From Caldilineaceae bacterium (GTDB lineage: Bacteria; Chloroflexota; Anaerolineae; Caldilineales; Caldilineaceae), in contig JAJEDJ010000001.1 in the NCBI GenBank assembly GCA_022821545.1, positions 186,001 to 250,000 on the forward strand: DNA of 64,000 bases. The letters are read 5' to 3'. The notes beneath the pieces were generated by a model, which did not search any database, was not told where the DNA came from, and saw nothing but the letters and a program-made list of their open reading frames with translations. A program made the position numbers and the translations under genes. This document shows positions 34,616-42,814 of the stretch, one piece after another; position 1 is the first letter of the stretch, and every line of letters starts with the position of its first letter.

Positions 34616-35704
34616 ATGAAGACTTATCGCGCCGCTGTAATCGGTTGCAGCCGCATGGGCGGCTTCATCGACAACGAGGTCGTCGGCTACGCCAGGATCG
34701 CGCTGCCTTATTCACACGCCGCCGCATATACGACCTGCGACCGCACAGACCTGGTCGCCTGCGCCGACCTGCGCACAGACGTCATGGCAGAGTTCGGAAA
34801 GCTGCACGGTGTGCCCGCGGAAGGACAGTACACGGACTACCGCGAGATGCTCGCCAAAGAGGAGTTGGACATCGTGAGCGTGGCAACGCAGCCGGAGCCG
34901 CGGGCGGCGATCGTCGTCGATTGCGCCAATCAGGGTGTCAAGGCAATCTATGCGGAAAAGGCAATGGCCGCGTCAATGGCCGATGCCGACATTATGGTCG
35001 AAGCGGTCGAGGCGAACGGCGCCATTCTCAATCTCGGGACCAACCGGCGCTATGACACCAAGTACGACCGCATGAAGGAGATCATCGACAGCGGCGAACT
35101 GGGTGATCTTCAGCAGCTGATTATCTACAACGTCGGCCCCCTGTTCAATAACGGCAGTCACTTTCTGGACCTCATTCTGAGGCTCAACAACGACGAGCCG
35201 GCCGAATGGGTGCAAGGCCATCTGCCTGACGGCGACAGCATGATTGACGGCGATGTCCTCACAGGCGACCCGCAGGGCGAGGGAATAATCCAGTTTGCCA
35301 ACGGGGTGAAGGCGTATGTTCTGCTCACCGGCCGCAGATCAGAGATTGAAGCGATCTGCTCCATGGGAACGATAACCGCATTCAACGATGGGAGTGAATG
35401 GCAGGTGCGCAAGGCAGAACCGGTTGGCCTGCGCGGACGCGACGAACTCCAGATCGCGCCGGCGCCCGAGACGCCCTCAACCAGCTCTTCATTGCGAGCC
35501 GTCCAGGACCTTGTCCATGCGCTCGACACGGGGCAGCCTCCAAGAGGCGGCGTGCGCGCGGCCCGCGCCGGCAACGAACTGATCTTTGGCTTCATTGAGT
35601 CTCATCTTCTGGGCGGGGCGCGGGTATCCCTGCCGCTCGCCAAGCGCACGACCCGCATGGCGCGAGACCATACGCCGCGACAGCCCAAGTATAGGGCTGA
35701 CTGA
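34616..35704 (+). CDS. Gfo/Idh/MocA-family oxidoreductase
   Basis: A 362-aa NAD(P)-dependent sugar or cyclitol dehydrogenase-like protein. The Rossmann start reads YRAAVIGCSRMGGFID and the characteristic EKP-type motif is YAEKAMAAS (about residue 115). The ATG at 34616 follows AGGGGGAAG; an in-frame GTG at 34592 is less likely. It is the last gene of the plus-strand cluster, which ends at a hairpin overlapping the next convergent gene. Members act on inositols, glucose or hexose derivatives. Confidence 0.9.
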   Translation: MKTYRAAVIGCSRMGGFIDNEVVGYARIALPYSHAAAYTTCDRTDLVACADLRTDVMAEFGKLHGVPAEGQYTDYREMLAKEELDIVSVATQPEPRAAIVVDCANQGVKAIYAEKAMAASMADADIMVEAVEANGAILNLGTNRRYDTKYDRMKEIIDSGELGDLQQLIIYNVGPLFNNGSHFLDLILRLNNDEPAEWVQGHLPDGDSMIDGDVLTGDPQGEGIIQFANGVKAYVLLTGRRSEIEAICSMGTITAFNDGSEWQVRKAEPVGLRGRDELQIAPAPETPSTSSSLRAVQDLVHALDTGQPPRGGVRAARAGNELIFGFIESHLLGGARVSLPLAKRTTRMARDHTPRQPKYRAD

Positions 35705-35725
35705 GTGAGGGAGAGTACCTGCTTG

Positions 35726-35766
35726 CTGACCGGTCAATTTTACCGGGCGGTAAGGTCACCGGTCAG
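35726..35766. terminator. Bidirectional hairpin between convergent operons
   Basis: CTGACCGGT (35726-35734) pairs with ACCGGTCAG (35758-35766), enclosing a smaller hairpin (35740-35744 with 35749-35753). It covers the stop codon of the minus-strand acetyltransferase and lies 22 bases beyond the plus-strand cluster. No U-tract is present on either side, so efficiency is uncertain. Confidence 0.6.
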
Positions 35767-36500
35767 CGCAAATATGGTTTGGGATTTCTTTCAACCTCGG
35801 CCAGGAGCGTGTCGACGTAGCCTCGGATCCCGAACAGCCGGCATTCGGCGTCCCCTACTTTTCCACGCCGCGGTCCCCTAGAGCCTTCCCAGAACGCGCC
35901 CAGTTTGACACGATCCAGGGCTGGGAATCCCGGCTGGCGCTCTTTGTCCCGGCTGCGGGCGCGCAAAGTGCGCCAGTACATCGCCTCGACCAGATGAACG
36001 TAGGTCGAAGTGTAGTAGTCCACGCCCAGCATGAGCAGCTTTCCACCGGCCTGATAGGCCCTGTACATGGGCGAATGCAGGCCGAATGTTTTGCCCCAGG
36101 GCCTGCGGTCCCAATGGGAACCGTACCCTTCCTGACGAAGATGACCGCCGACAAAGGCTTTCGCCCCTTTTCCGCGCGCCGCTACCGAGTGAGAGTAGTG
36201 GTCTGAACGATAGACGCCCGGCAGGCGACGGAACTGCTCCGTTATCCAGCCGACTGTAGAGGGCGTGTTTTCGATGTCCCACGTTTCAGCCCGCAGTTCC
36301 CACTTTACCAGGTTGAAGGAGGGCATCAGCAAGAGTCCTTGCGGCCCGATCGCGGTCTCCAAGGCCTGGATCACGCTTTCAGCCCCGCCCTCGACAGGTC
36401 CCAATGATTTGAATGAGGAGTGAACAAAGAGGGTGTCGCCCGCCGCGACGCCAAGGCGCCGCAGGTCGTGTGTCAGATCGCGGCTGCTATAAGGGCTCAT
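35763..36500 (-). CDS. AAC(3)-family N-acetyltransferase
   Basis: A 245-aa acyl-CoA-dependent transferase related to aminoglycoside 3-N-acetyltransferases. The family start is VAAGDTLFVHSSFKSLGPVEGG, followed by PQGLLLMPSFN and the active-site-like YSHSVAARGKGAKAFVGGH segment. Environmental members often acetylate amino sugars or have unknown roles, so aminoglycoside resistance should not be assumed. It is the last gene of the sugar-importer operon, 39 bases after a PhyH dioxygenase, which fits modification of a sugar amine. Its stop codon is within the terminator stem. Confidence 0.85.
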   Translation of the reverse strand: MSPYSSRDLTHDLRRLGVAAGDTLFVHSSFKSLGPVEGGAESVIQALETAIGPQGLLLMPSFNLVKWELRAETWDIENTPSTVGWITEQFRRLPGVYRSDHYSHSVAARGKGAKAFVGGHLRQEGYGSHWDRRPWGKTFGLHSPMYRAYQAGGKLLMLGVDYYTSTYVHLVEAMYWRTLRARSRDKERQPGFPALDRVKLGAFWEGSRGPRRGKVGDAECRLFGIRGYVDTLLAEVERNPKPYLR

Positions 36501-36539
36501 GTCAAGACAGAGTCCGCGAGGAACGCGAACCCCTATCCA

Positions 36540-37490
36540 TTACGCGGTTTGATTCAGATAGGTGAGGCTTTTCTTGCGCCTGATTTCGTCTTCGGACATG
36601 GCGGCGATCAACGTGCCCCAGTGTCTGGGCGGCGTCCTTGGCTCGCCGGTGAACTCGAAGCCTTCCTCGTTCAGGCGCAAACTGGTTCCTTCCAGGCCAC
36701 CATAGCCCAGCTGTTCGCGTGCGGCGATCATCTTCCGGACCGCGGCCAGTGCGCGGGCGTCGAACAGGCCCATTCTATCTTTGAGTTTCTGAATTCTGTC
36801 CTTTTGGCCGTAGCACTGGAATTGCGTTTCGGCATTCAGGTAATGTATGTAGAAGGTGCGGCGCAGGTCGCCGGTGCGGTTGCCAGCGGAGCCGTGCGGC
36901 GCGGAAATGCAGTGGAAACTGACATCGCCCGGTTCCATTTCCACCGGCACTGCGCCCAGTTCGTCGAACAAGGCGTCCTCAGAGTAGTTTTCCAATTCTA
37001 CGTGGCCGACCAGGTGGTGGCCAGGAATTACCCAAACACAGCCGTTCTCGACCGTCGAGTTGTCCAGGTAGATGTCGGCGTCGATGTTTGGAACGGGATG
37101 CGTTACGGTCCAGGCGGGATCGCCGTAGGGTGGGTCCTGGTGCCAGTGAATGGGCAGGTCGCCTTCGGGGATTTTGCAGACGAAAGAGTCTACGGCAGGC
37201 ATGAAGGGGTGGCCGATCAGCTGGCCGAAGCATGACAGCAACGTCGGGTTGACGGTCACCGCCTGGAAGATCGGATCCCGGTCCCACATTCTTTCGCTGC
37301 GAAAATAGGTTGGGATGCCGTCGGCGTTGGCGCGGTAGCGGTGGTCGGTCTGGGCGGTGTCCGCTATTCCCTCCTCCACGACACGGTCGGCTGCTGCGCG
37401 CAATGCGGCCAACTCTTTGCCTTGAAAAACGCCGCGGGCAACGATTATTCCGTCGCGGTGAAACTGATCGATCTGTTCTTGAGTAAACAT
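36540..37490 (-). CDS. Phytanoyl-CoA dioxygenase (PhyH) family protein
   Basis: A 316-aa Fe(II)/2-oxoglutarate-dependent oxygenase. The iron ligands are His117 and Asp119 in HWHQD and distal His199 in SAPHGSAGNRTGDLRR, where the Arg binds 2-oxoglutarate. It is the second of two adjacent, closely similar genes; the C-terminal PPRHWGTLIAAMS segment is nearly identical in both. They lie in a sugar-importer operon, so hydroxylation of an imported small molecule is plausible. Substrate unknown. Confidence 0.92.
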   Translation of the reverse strand: MFTQEQIDQFHRDGIIVARGVFQGKELAALRAAADRVVEEGIADTAQTDHRYRANADGIPTYFRSERMWDRDPIFQAVTVNPTLLSCFGQLIGHPFMPAVDSFVCKIPEGDLPIHWHQDPPYGDPAWTVTHPVPNIDADIYLDNSTVENGCVWVIPGHHLVGHVELENYSEDALFDELGAVPVEMEPGDVSFHCISAPHGSAGNRTGDLRRTFYIHYLNAETQFQCYGQKDRIQKLKDRMGLFDARALAAVRKMIAAREQLGYGGLEGTSLRLNEEGFEFTGEPRTPPRHWGTLIAAMSEDEIRRKKSLTYLNQTA

Positions 37491-37559
37491 GCGCCTACCC
37501 TCCTTTCAAGAGTGCATCACGTTCTTTCGTCGGCGTTGCCTTGAAAAGGATGGCGCAGG

Positions 37560-38510
37560 CTAAGCCGCCCGCGTCAAAAAGGTAAGGCTCTTCTTGCGCT
37601 TGATTTCGTCTGCGGACATGGCGGCGATCAAGGTGCCCCAGTGTCTGGGCGGCGTCCTCGGGTCGCCGGTGAACTCGAATCCCTCGTCCATCAGGCGCAC
37701 GCCGCTGCCTTTCAGGCCGTCGTAGCCCAGTTCCTTACGTGCATCGATCATCTTCCGGGCTGCGGCCAGGGCGCGTTCGTCGAACAGGCCCCGGTCCTTC
37801 TCCAACTGCTGGACGTAGCCAAGATGGCCGTAGCTCTGTTCCTGGACCTCACGGTTCATGTAATGCACGTAGAATGTGCGGCGCAAATCGCCGGTGCGGT
37901 TGCCGGCAGAGCCGTGCGGAGCGGACAGGCAGTGGAAACTGACATCGCCCGGCCCCAACTCGATTGGCACGGCGCCCAGATCATCGAACAGCATCTCCTC
38001 CGAATAGTTCTCCACTTCAACGTGGCCCACCAGATGGTGCCCCGGAATCGCCCAGACGCAGCCGTTCTCGATCGTTGAATGGTCCAGGTAGATGTCGGCG
38101 TCGATGTTGGGAATAGGGTGTGTATCCGGCCATTCCGGGTCGCCGAACGGCGGGTCCTGGTGCCAGTGGACCGGCACATCGCCTTCGGGGATTTTGCAGA
38201 CGAAGGAGTCGACGATCGGCATGAAGGGATGGCCGACCAGCTGGCCGTAAAGGGCCAGCAGCGACGGATTGGCGGTCACCGCCTCAAAGACCGGGTCGCG
38301 GTCCCACATGAATTCGCTGCGGAAGTAGGTGCGGGAGCCGTCCGGGTTCGGCCGGTAGCGGTGCCCCTCTTCATCGACGCCCGCCATCCCCTCCTTCATC
38401 ACCCTGTCTGCCGCCTTGCGCAGCGCGGCCAGCTCCTCGCCCTTTACTACTCCTTTGGCGACGATGAATCCGTCGCGATGGAACTGGTCGATTTCGGCTT
38501 GTGTGAACAT
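37560..38510 (-). CDS. Phytanoyl-CoA dioxygenase (PhyH) family protein, tandem paralog
   Basis: Also exactly 316 aa, with the same ligands (His117, Asp119, His199) and the same RRTFYVHYMN segment. Differences concentrate in residues ~40-60 and ~210-240. This looks like a local gene duplication with retention of both copies. It follows the second sugar permease by 13 bases and so is in the same operon. A two-step hydroxylation, or slightly different substrates, are possible explanations. Confidence 0.92.
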   Translation of the reverse strand: MFTQAEIDQFHRDGFIVAKGVVKGEELAALRKAADRVMKEGMAGVDEEGHRYRPNPDGSRTYFRSEFMWDRDPVFEAVTANPSLLALYGQLVGHPFMPIVDSFVCKIPEGDVPVHWHQDPPFGDPEWPDTHPIPNIDADIYLDHSTIENGCVWAIPGHHLVGHVEVENYSEEMLFDDLGAVPIELGPGDVSFHCLSAPHGSAGNRTGDLRRTFYVHYMNREVQEQSYGHLGYVQQLEKDRGLFDERALAAARKMIDARKELGYDGLKGSGVRLMDEGFEFTGDPRTPPRHWGTLIAAMSADEIKRKKSLTFLTRAA

Positions 38511-38523
38511 GCGGACAGTTTCC

Positions 38524-39390
38524 CTACATCTTTATGCCGGACTCAACCAGCCCCTCGACGTAGAACTTACCGAGCACGATGAAAAGAATCACAAGGGGGA
38601 TCGAGGCCAGCACATAGCCGGCGAAAAGAGGACCGCCAGATCCGAAATCGACGAGGTCGTTGGTCGTTCGCGACAGGCGGAACAGGCCGACCGAGATCAC
38701 CTGCTTGCTCATATCGCTGATCGTGACCAGAGGCCACAGGAAGGAGTTCCACTCGGCGACAAAATTAAGTACGGAGAGGGTTGCGAGCCCCGGAAGGCTC
38801 AGGGGAAAAGTGATGCGCCAGATGAGCGACCACGCGCCGGCGCCGTCGCAGCGGGCCGATTCGTAGAGTTCCTCCGGTATGCCTGTGATAAATGCCCGCA
38901 TCAGGAAGATGCCGAAAATCGGGCCGCCGGCGACGTTGGGGATAATCAAGGCCCAGCGCGTATTGAGCAGTCCGAGGTTGTTGTAGAGCATGTAGGCAGG
39001 TATGAAGGAAAGCACCCAGGGCACCATCAGCAGGGCAATAATGGCGTAGTAGAGCGGCTCTCGCAAGGGAAAACGCATGCGCGCGAAGACGTAGCCGCCG
39101 ATCAGCGAGAGAATCAGCACACCCGCAAGACCGACGACGGCCACAAGCACGGTATTGATCATGTAGGCGTCGATCACGTCCCAGGCCGACAGATAGTTCG
39201 AGCCGCGCAATGGCAGACTCAGATTCCAGCGTTCCCAGCGGTACTGCAACCCGTTCTTGAAAGACAGGTTGATCATGATCACTGTCGGAACGAGCGAGAG
39301 AAGCAGCAGGAAGGCGATCAGAAGATGAAGGCCCAATTGGGACATCTGCAGCGGGCGGCGGTTGGGGCTCCTCTGTAGTTCGGTCGTCAT
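38524..39390 (-). CDS. Carbohydrate ABC transporter permease, MalG type
   Basis: A 288-aa inner-membrane permease with six predicted segments. The EAA loop reads EELYESARCDGAGAWSLIWRI, and the family phrase FLMRAFITGIPEELYESA is clear. I chose the ATG at 39390 because AGGA lies seven bases upstream; the ATG at 39405 would add five residues. It pairs with the MalF-type permease 76 bases upstream. No ATPase gene is present in this operon. Confidence 0.92.
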   Translation of the reverse strand: MTTELQRSPNRRPLQMSQLGLHLLIAFLLLLSLVPTVIMINLSFKNGLQYRWERWNLSLPLRGSNYLSAWDVIDAYMINTVLVAVVGLAGVLILSLIGGYVFARMRFPLREPLYYAIIALLMVPWVLSFIPAYMLYNNLGLLNTRWALIIPNVAGGPIFGIFLMRAFITGIPEELYESARCDGAGAWSLIWRITFPLSLPGLATLSVLNFVAEWNSFLWPLVTISDMSKQVISVGLFRLSRTTNDLVDFGSGGPLFAGYVLASIPLVILFIVLGKFYVEGLVESGIKM

Positions 39391-39466
39391 GTCAATTTCC
39401 TGCAAATTCTCCGCAAGTTTTCACGTCTGAGCCTGGCGCGCATTGTAACGCCAGGTCCGCAATGCT

Positions 39467-40444
39467 CTACTGCCGCAGCTCTTCGTTCGTGGGCCGAATG
39501 CCCCGGTTTATTATGAGCGTTCCCGACATGGCAATGATGAACAGCAGGAGGCCAATCGCTGAGGAGTAACCGAATTTTTGGGCGCGGAAGGCCGAATGGA
39601 ACATCGTCAGCCCCGGCACCATTGTCGAGAAGCCCGGTCCTCCATCGGTGAGAACAAGAATGTTCTGGAACGCGGTAATAGCATTGATTATGGCCAGGAT
39701 CGCCAGCAGGCGTACCTGGCCCAGCACCAGTGGAATGTCGATGCGCATCACCCGGCCCACGCCGGTGCAGCCGTCCAGCGCCGCGGCCTCATATACCGAC
39801 TCGGATATCTGGCCCAGCCCGCCCAGATAGATCAGTGTACCCACGCCCCACACCCACGGGAACCCGACAAACATGATGGCATAGATGGCAATACGATGCT
39901 CGCCCAGCCAGTTCAGCGCCAGATGCTCAAGGCCCATTGCCCGCAGCATGTCGTTGATGGGCCCGAGATACGGATCGTAAAGCTTCTGCCACAGAAGGAC
40001 GGTTACGATGCCGGGAACAAGCATGGGAATAATGACCAGAAGACGGTACAGCTCCTTCAAGGCTGCTGAGCGCACAAAGAAGATCAGCTCGGCCATGATG
40101 AAGGGCATGACAATGCCGGCAAAGAGGCCAAATATCAACAGCTTGACGATATTGACCAGTTCATGCGGGGTTTCAGCGTAGGTGAAATATGTGATGAAGT
40201 TGTCGAGGCCGACGAATGTAGCCGGTACGCCGGGGCGCCAGCGGAAAAAGGCTCGAATGAGGCCGAGGATGGGCGGGTAGTAGACAAAGACGATGAGCAA
40301 GGCAAAGATCGGGCTGAGGAGCGCGTAGGCTTGCCAGGAGCGGCGAAACGCTCTCCAACTGAGAGGCGTAGCGACAGTCCTTCTCCTCCAAAGCCGGCGG
40401 CCGCCCGGCGCCGATTCTGTCTGCGTTGACTGCGCACTGCTCAT
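39467..40444 (-). CDS. Carbohydrate ABC transporter permease, MalF type
   Basis: A 325-aa permease with an N-terminal Arg-rich cytosolic tail, then SWQAYALLSPIFALLIVFVYYPP. The EAA loop is SVYEAAALDGCTGVGRVMRI, and FQNILVLTDGGPGFSTMV is the usual MalF-like segment. It follows the small Ig-like protein gene by 17 bases. With the MalG-type gene it forms the channel of a CUT1-type sugar importer that needs a shared ATPase. Confidence 0.92.
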   Translation of the reverse strand: MSSAQSTQTESAPGGRRLWRRRTVATPLSWRAFRRSWQAYALLSPIFALLIVFVYYPPILGLIRAFFRWRPGVPATFVGLDNFITYFTYAETPHELVNIVKLLIFGLFAGIVMPFIMAELIFFVRSAALKELYRLLVIIPMLVPGIVTVLLWQKLYDPYLGPINDMLRAMGLEHLALNWLGEHRIAIYAIMFVGFPWVWGVGTLIYLGGLGQISESVYEAAALDGCTGVGRVMRIDIPLVLGQVRLLAILAIINAITAFQNILVLTDGGPGFSTMVPGLTMFHSAFRAQKFGYSSAIGLLLFIIAMSGTLIINRGIRPTNEELRQ

Positions 40445-40461
40445 GCAGCTGTTCCTTGTCC

Positions 40462-40947
40462 TTAGTCCGTCGTCAAGGGCGATTCAACGGGAATCTGAAT
40501 GCGGTAATGCTTATCCACCTCGAACAGTCGTCCGACGTTGATGTCGATCACATGCGCGATCGTATCCTCCTGCAGATCATAGGGGCCGGCCGCATTGGGC
40601 GTGTACGTATACTCGGCGTAACCGTCTTCGTCGGTATAGTTCCACTCCGGGATAAGAAGCCCGCCCCCGGATTCAAGCCAGGCCTGCAGCAGAGCGTTGC
40701 CGCGCGGCTGACCGTTCTCAGTCACGCGCACGGTCAGAATGATCGAGCTCTTGCCGTCGGCGATGACCTTGGGCTGGTCGAACTCGCCGGAGATGGCAAT
40801 GTTGCGGAGGCGTACCTGCGCCTGCGCATAATCTACCGCGATAGCCGCCAGCAGCAGTCCGATTGCGGCGAAAGCGAGCAGCCGTCCTCTTCCCATAATC
40901 GGCAAAAACCAGAGATTAGCGGTCAGGAGTCCGAGGAAGGCGGCCAA
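40462..40947 (-). CDS. Small membrane-anchored protein with bacterial Ig-like domain
   Basis: A protein of up to 161 aa. One or two hydrophobic N-terminal stretches (LLAFAAIGLLLAAIAV, and AFLGLLTANLWFLP if the TTG start is used) precede a beta-rich domain. That domain has the invasin/Big_1 pattern (KVIADGKSSIILTVRVTENG and LLQAWLESGGGLL). An ATG at 40896 could give a signal peptide ending AQA. A good Shine-Dalgarno/ATG pair at 40978 opens only a 20-codon frame. It lies between the sugar-binding protein and the permease, an unusual place, and probably protrudes outside the membrane. I do not know its function. Confidence 0.65.
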   Translation of the reverse strand: MAAFLGLLTANLWFLPIMGRGRLLAFAAIGLLLAAIAVDYAQAQVRLRNIAISGEFDQPKVIADGKSSIILTVRVTENGQPRGNALLQAWLESGGGLLIPEWNYTDEDGYAEYTYTPNAAGPYDLQEDTIAHVIDINVGRLFEVDKHYRIQIPVESPLTTD

Positions 40948-40986
40948 TGCCCGACCAGAGCATTGACCACCGGGTCATACCGTTTC

Positions 40987-42546
40987 CTAGCTGTCGTCGG
41001 TCTGCTCCTGCAGAATCTCTTCATAGCGCTGCGCGCCGGCGGCAAACTCCTCTTCCTGCCGCTCGTAGAAGGTTGCTTCATCGATCTGGCCGGTAATCCA
41101 TTCGATGAAGACCGGCCGCCAGCGCATGAAGTTGTCATTGTCCCAGTACCAGCCCTGGCCCCACCAGGCAATGGCGTAGTCATAGAGGGGCAACTTGAAG
41201 GTGGCAATCTCCTGCCAAATGGACCCGAGCGGCGCGTCCACTGCCGAAGAGATGCGGGCCTGGTTCTCATTGACAAGGAATGCGTTGTTCTGCGGTTCGG
41301 TAAGGAACATCCAGAAGTCGATCGTCTGTTCCAGATTGCCGTCCTTTTCGGTGGAGGACGCCATGGTGACAAACTCTGAACCCTGAATGGCGGTCAGCAG
41401 ATCGCCGGGCACCGTTCCGTCACCGGCAGTGGTGCGCGGGGGGTCGGTTGCGCCGGGCGTGCTGTCCGTCGCCGGAATTTCACTGCTGTTGGGGAGCGGC
41501 GGCGGCAGGAAGCCTCTCTCGAAAGTTATATTGGGGTCATTGGCCATGCGGGAAAACTCCCACGACCCGGAATAACGCAGGCCCACGTTGCCCTCGCGCC
41601 AGAGCAGGTCGATATCGACCGTGTTAAAGCCGTCGATCCAGTAGGTTGCCAGCTCGTACATTTCCGCAAAAGCGCGTTTGTAAATCGGCGTATTGGGCCC
41701 GATGATGCCGGCGCGGTAGGCGGGGAGCGCCTCATCTACGCCGACGAATTTGTCCCCGTTGAGGTCCATATCGGGACAGATCGGTTGCATCATCGAGGGC
41801 AGGATCTGGAGTGCCAGAGGCCACAGGTTGCCGGTCGCCTGCTCAACCTGCCAGGGCGCCAGTCCGTCACCAGCCTCCTTCAGCGCTTTGGACACCTCCA
41901 TTTGTGCGCCCCACGTCGATGGCGGTTCCAGGCCCATGCTGTCGAAGGTTTCCTTGTTGTAGGCGAGACCGACCTCGATGTTAGGCCAGATGTTGTCGAT
42001 TGGAGCGCAATAGGTCATGCCGTCCGGCTGAACCAGCGAGCTCATGAAGGTCGGATAAAAGATGTCAATCCACTTGTCATAATCGGGCGCGTAGCGGTTG
42101 GGCTGGGCGAGGTAGTCGTCTATCGGCACTGCCCAACCATTCTGGACGGCAAAGTTGTGCGTGCTGCGCACCAGGTTGGGGGCGGTGCCCGCAGTAGCGC
42201 CGGCAGTGAGCCAGGCGAAGTAGTCCTCGCCGCCAGGACCCTCTTCGTACACGATCTCTGTGCCGGGGTTCTCCTCGTGGTAGCGCTCGGCGAGGATGCG
42301 GGGCGCGTTGACGACGATGGGATTTTCGGCCGAACGGCTGGTCCATTCGGTGGGCGTATAACTGCCGCCAATCCAGACGCGCACCGGGACGCGGTCAACG
42401 TCGGGCATCGCCTCTCCTGAATCGTCCCCTGCGGCTGACTGGTCGACTTCAACTTCCGCGGGAGCGCAGGCCGCGAGTAAGGCGGCGCCGCCGGTTGCGC
42501 CTGCCAGGGACAAGAATCCACGCCTGCTTAACTGTCGTTTTTGCAT
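40987..42546 (-). CDS. Sugar-type ABC transporter substrate-binding lipoprotein (SBP family 1)
   Basis: A 519-aa exported binding protein. The N-terminus (SRRGFLSLAGATGGAALLAAC) has twin arginines before a hydrophobic run and a lipobox Cys, suggesting Tat export and lipidation. The body has family-1 text (RILAERYHEENPGTEIVYEEG and GLAYNKETFDSMGLEPPSTW). Trp-rich patches fit sugar binding. It heads an operon with the Ig-like protein, two sugar permeases, two PhyH dioxygenases and an acetyltransferase. The ligand is not identifiable. Confidence 0.92.
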   Translation of the reverse strand: MQKRQLSRRGFLSLAGATGGAALLAACAPAEVEVDQSAAGDDSGEAMPDVDRVPVRVWIGGSYTPTEWTSRSAENPIVVNAPRILAERYHEENPGTEIVYEEGPGGEDYFAWLTAGATAGTAPNLVRSTHNFAVQNGWAVPIDDYLAQPNRYAPDYDKWIDIFYPTFMSSLVQPDGMTYCAPIDNIWPNIEVGLAYNKETFDSMGLEPPSTWGAQMEVSKALKEAGDGLAPWQVEQATGNLWPLALQILPSMMQPICPDMDLNGDKFVGVDEALPAYRAGIIGPNTPIYKRAFAEMYELATYWIDGFNTVDIDLLWREGNVGLRYSGSWEFSRMANDPNITFERGFLPPPLPNSSEIPATDSTPGATDPPRTTAGDGTVPGDLLTAIQGSEFVTMASSTEKDGNLEQTIDFWMFLTEPQNNAFLVNENQARISSAVDAPLGSIWQEIATFKLPLYDYAIAWWGQGWYWDNDNFMRWRPVFIEWITGQIDEATFYERQEEEFAAGAQRYEEILQEQTDDS

Positions 42547-42712
42547 GGTCGTAACTCTCCTTGGGTGAAGGCTTTCACTACAGATGGGTACGATAAATGT
42601 GTACGATTGCGGAGTACGAGAACAATGTTGATGCGTGCGGGAGTGGTCGGGCGATTCGTTGGATCAGGCGAGAGGAACCAGGAAACCTCATCCTCCCAGC
42701 CGTGCCCGCGGA

Positions 42713-42742
42713 ATGATAAACCAACGACTACTTTCATGTCAA
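42713..42742 (-). promoter_or_regulatory. Sigma70-like promoter for the sugar-importer operon
   Basis: Minus strand TTGACA (42742-42737) and TATCAT (42718-42713) with an 18-base spacer. The predicted start near 42706 leaves a leader of about 160 nt before the binding-protein ATG. Confidence 0.6.
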
Positions 42743-42762
42743 GCGATTTTCATGTCAAACGA
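42732..42762. repeat. Two direct copies of a 15-bp motif over the -35 box
   Basis: TTTCATGTCAAGCGA (42732-42746) and TTTCATGTCAAACGA (42748-42762), a 16-base period. Read on the minus strand each contains TTGACATGAAA. The same motif lies over the -35 box at 25410. Could be a duplicated -35 region or a regulator site. Confidence 0.65.
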
Positions 42763-42814
42763 TACATTCCCACCCGTCCGCCTCGGGCGGAACAAGAGCT
42801 GAGAGGATAATACG

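Noticed and set aside
35763..36500. Aminoglycoside resistance gene
   Set aside because: The AAC(3) fold is clear, but context is a sugar-importer operon and environmental members have other substrates, so no resistance claim is made.
40917..40978. 20-codon open frame starting at 40978 with a good Shine-Dalgarno
   Set aside because: Too short and without homology signals to call as a gene; noted only as a possible leader or start-site ambiguity for the Ig-like protein.
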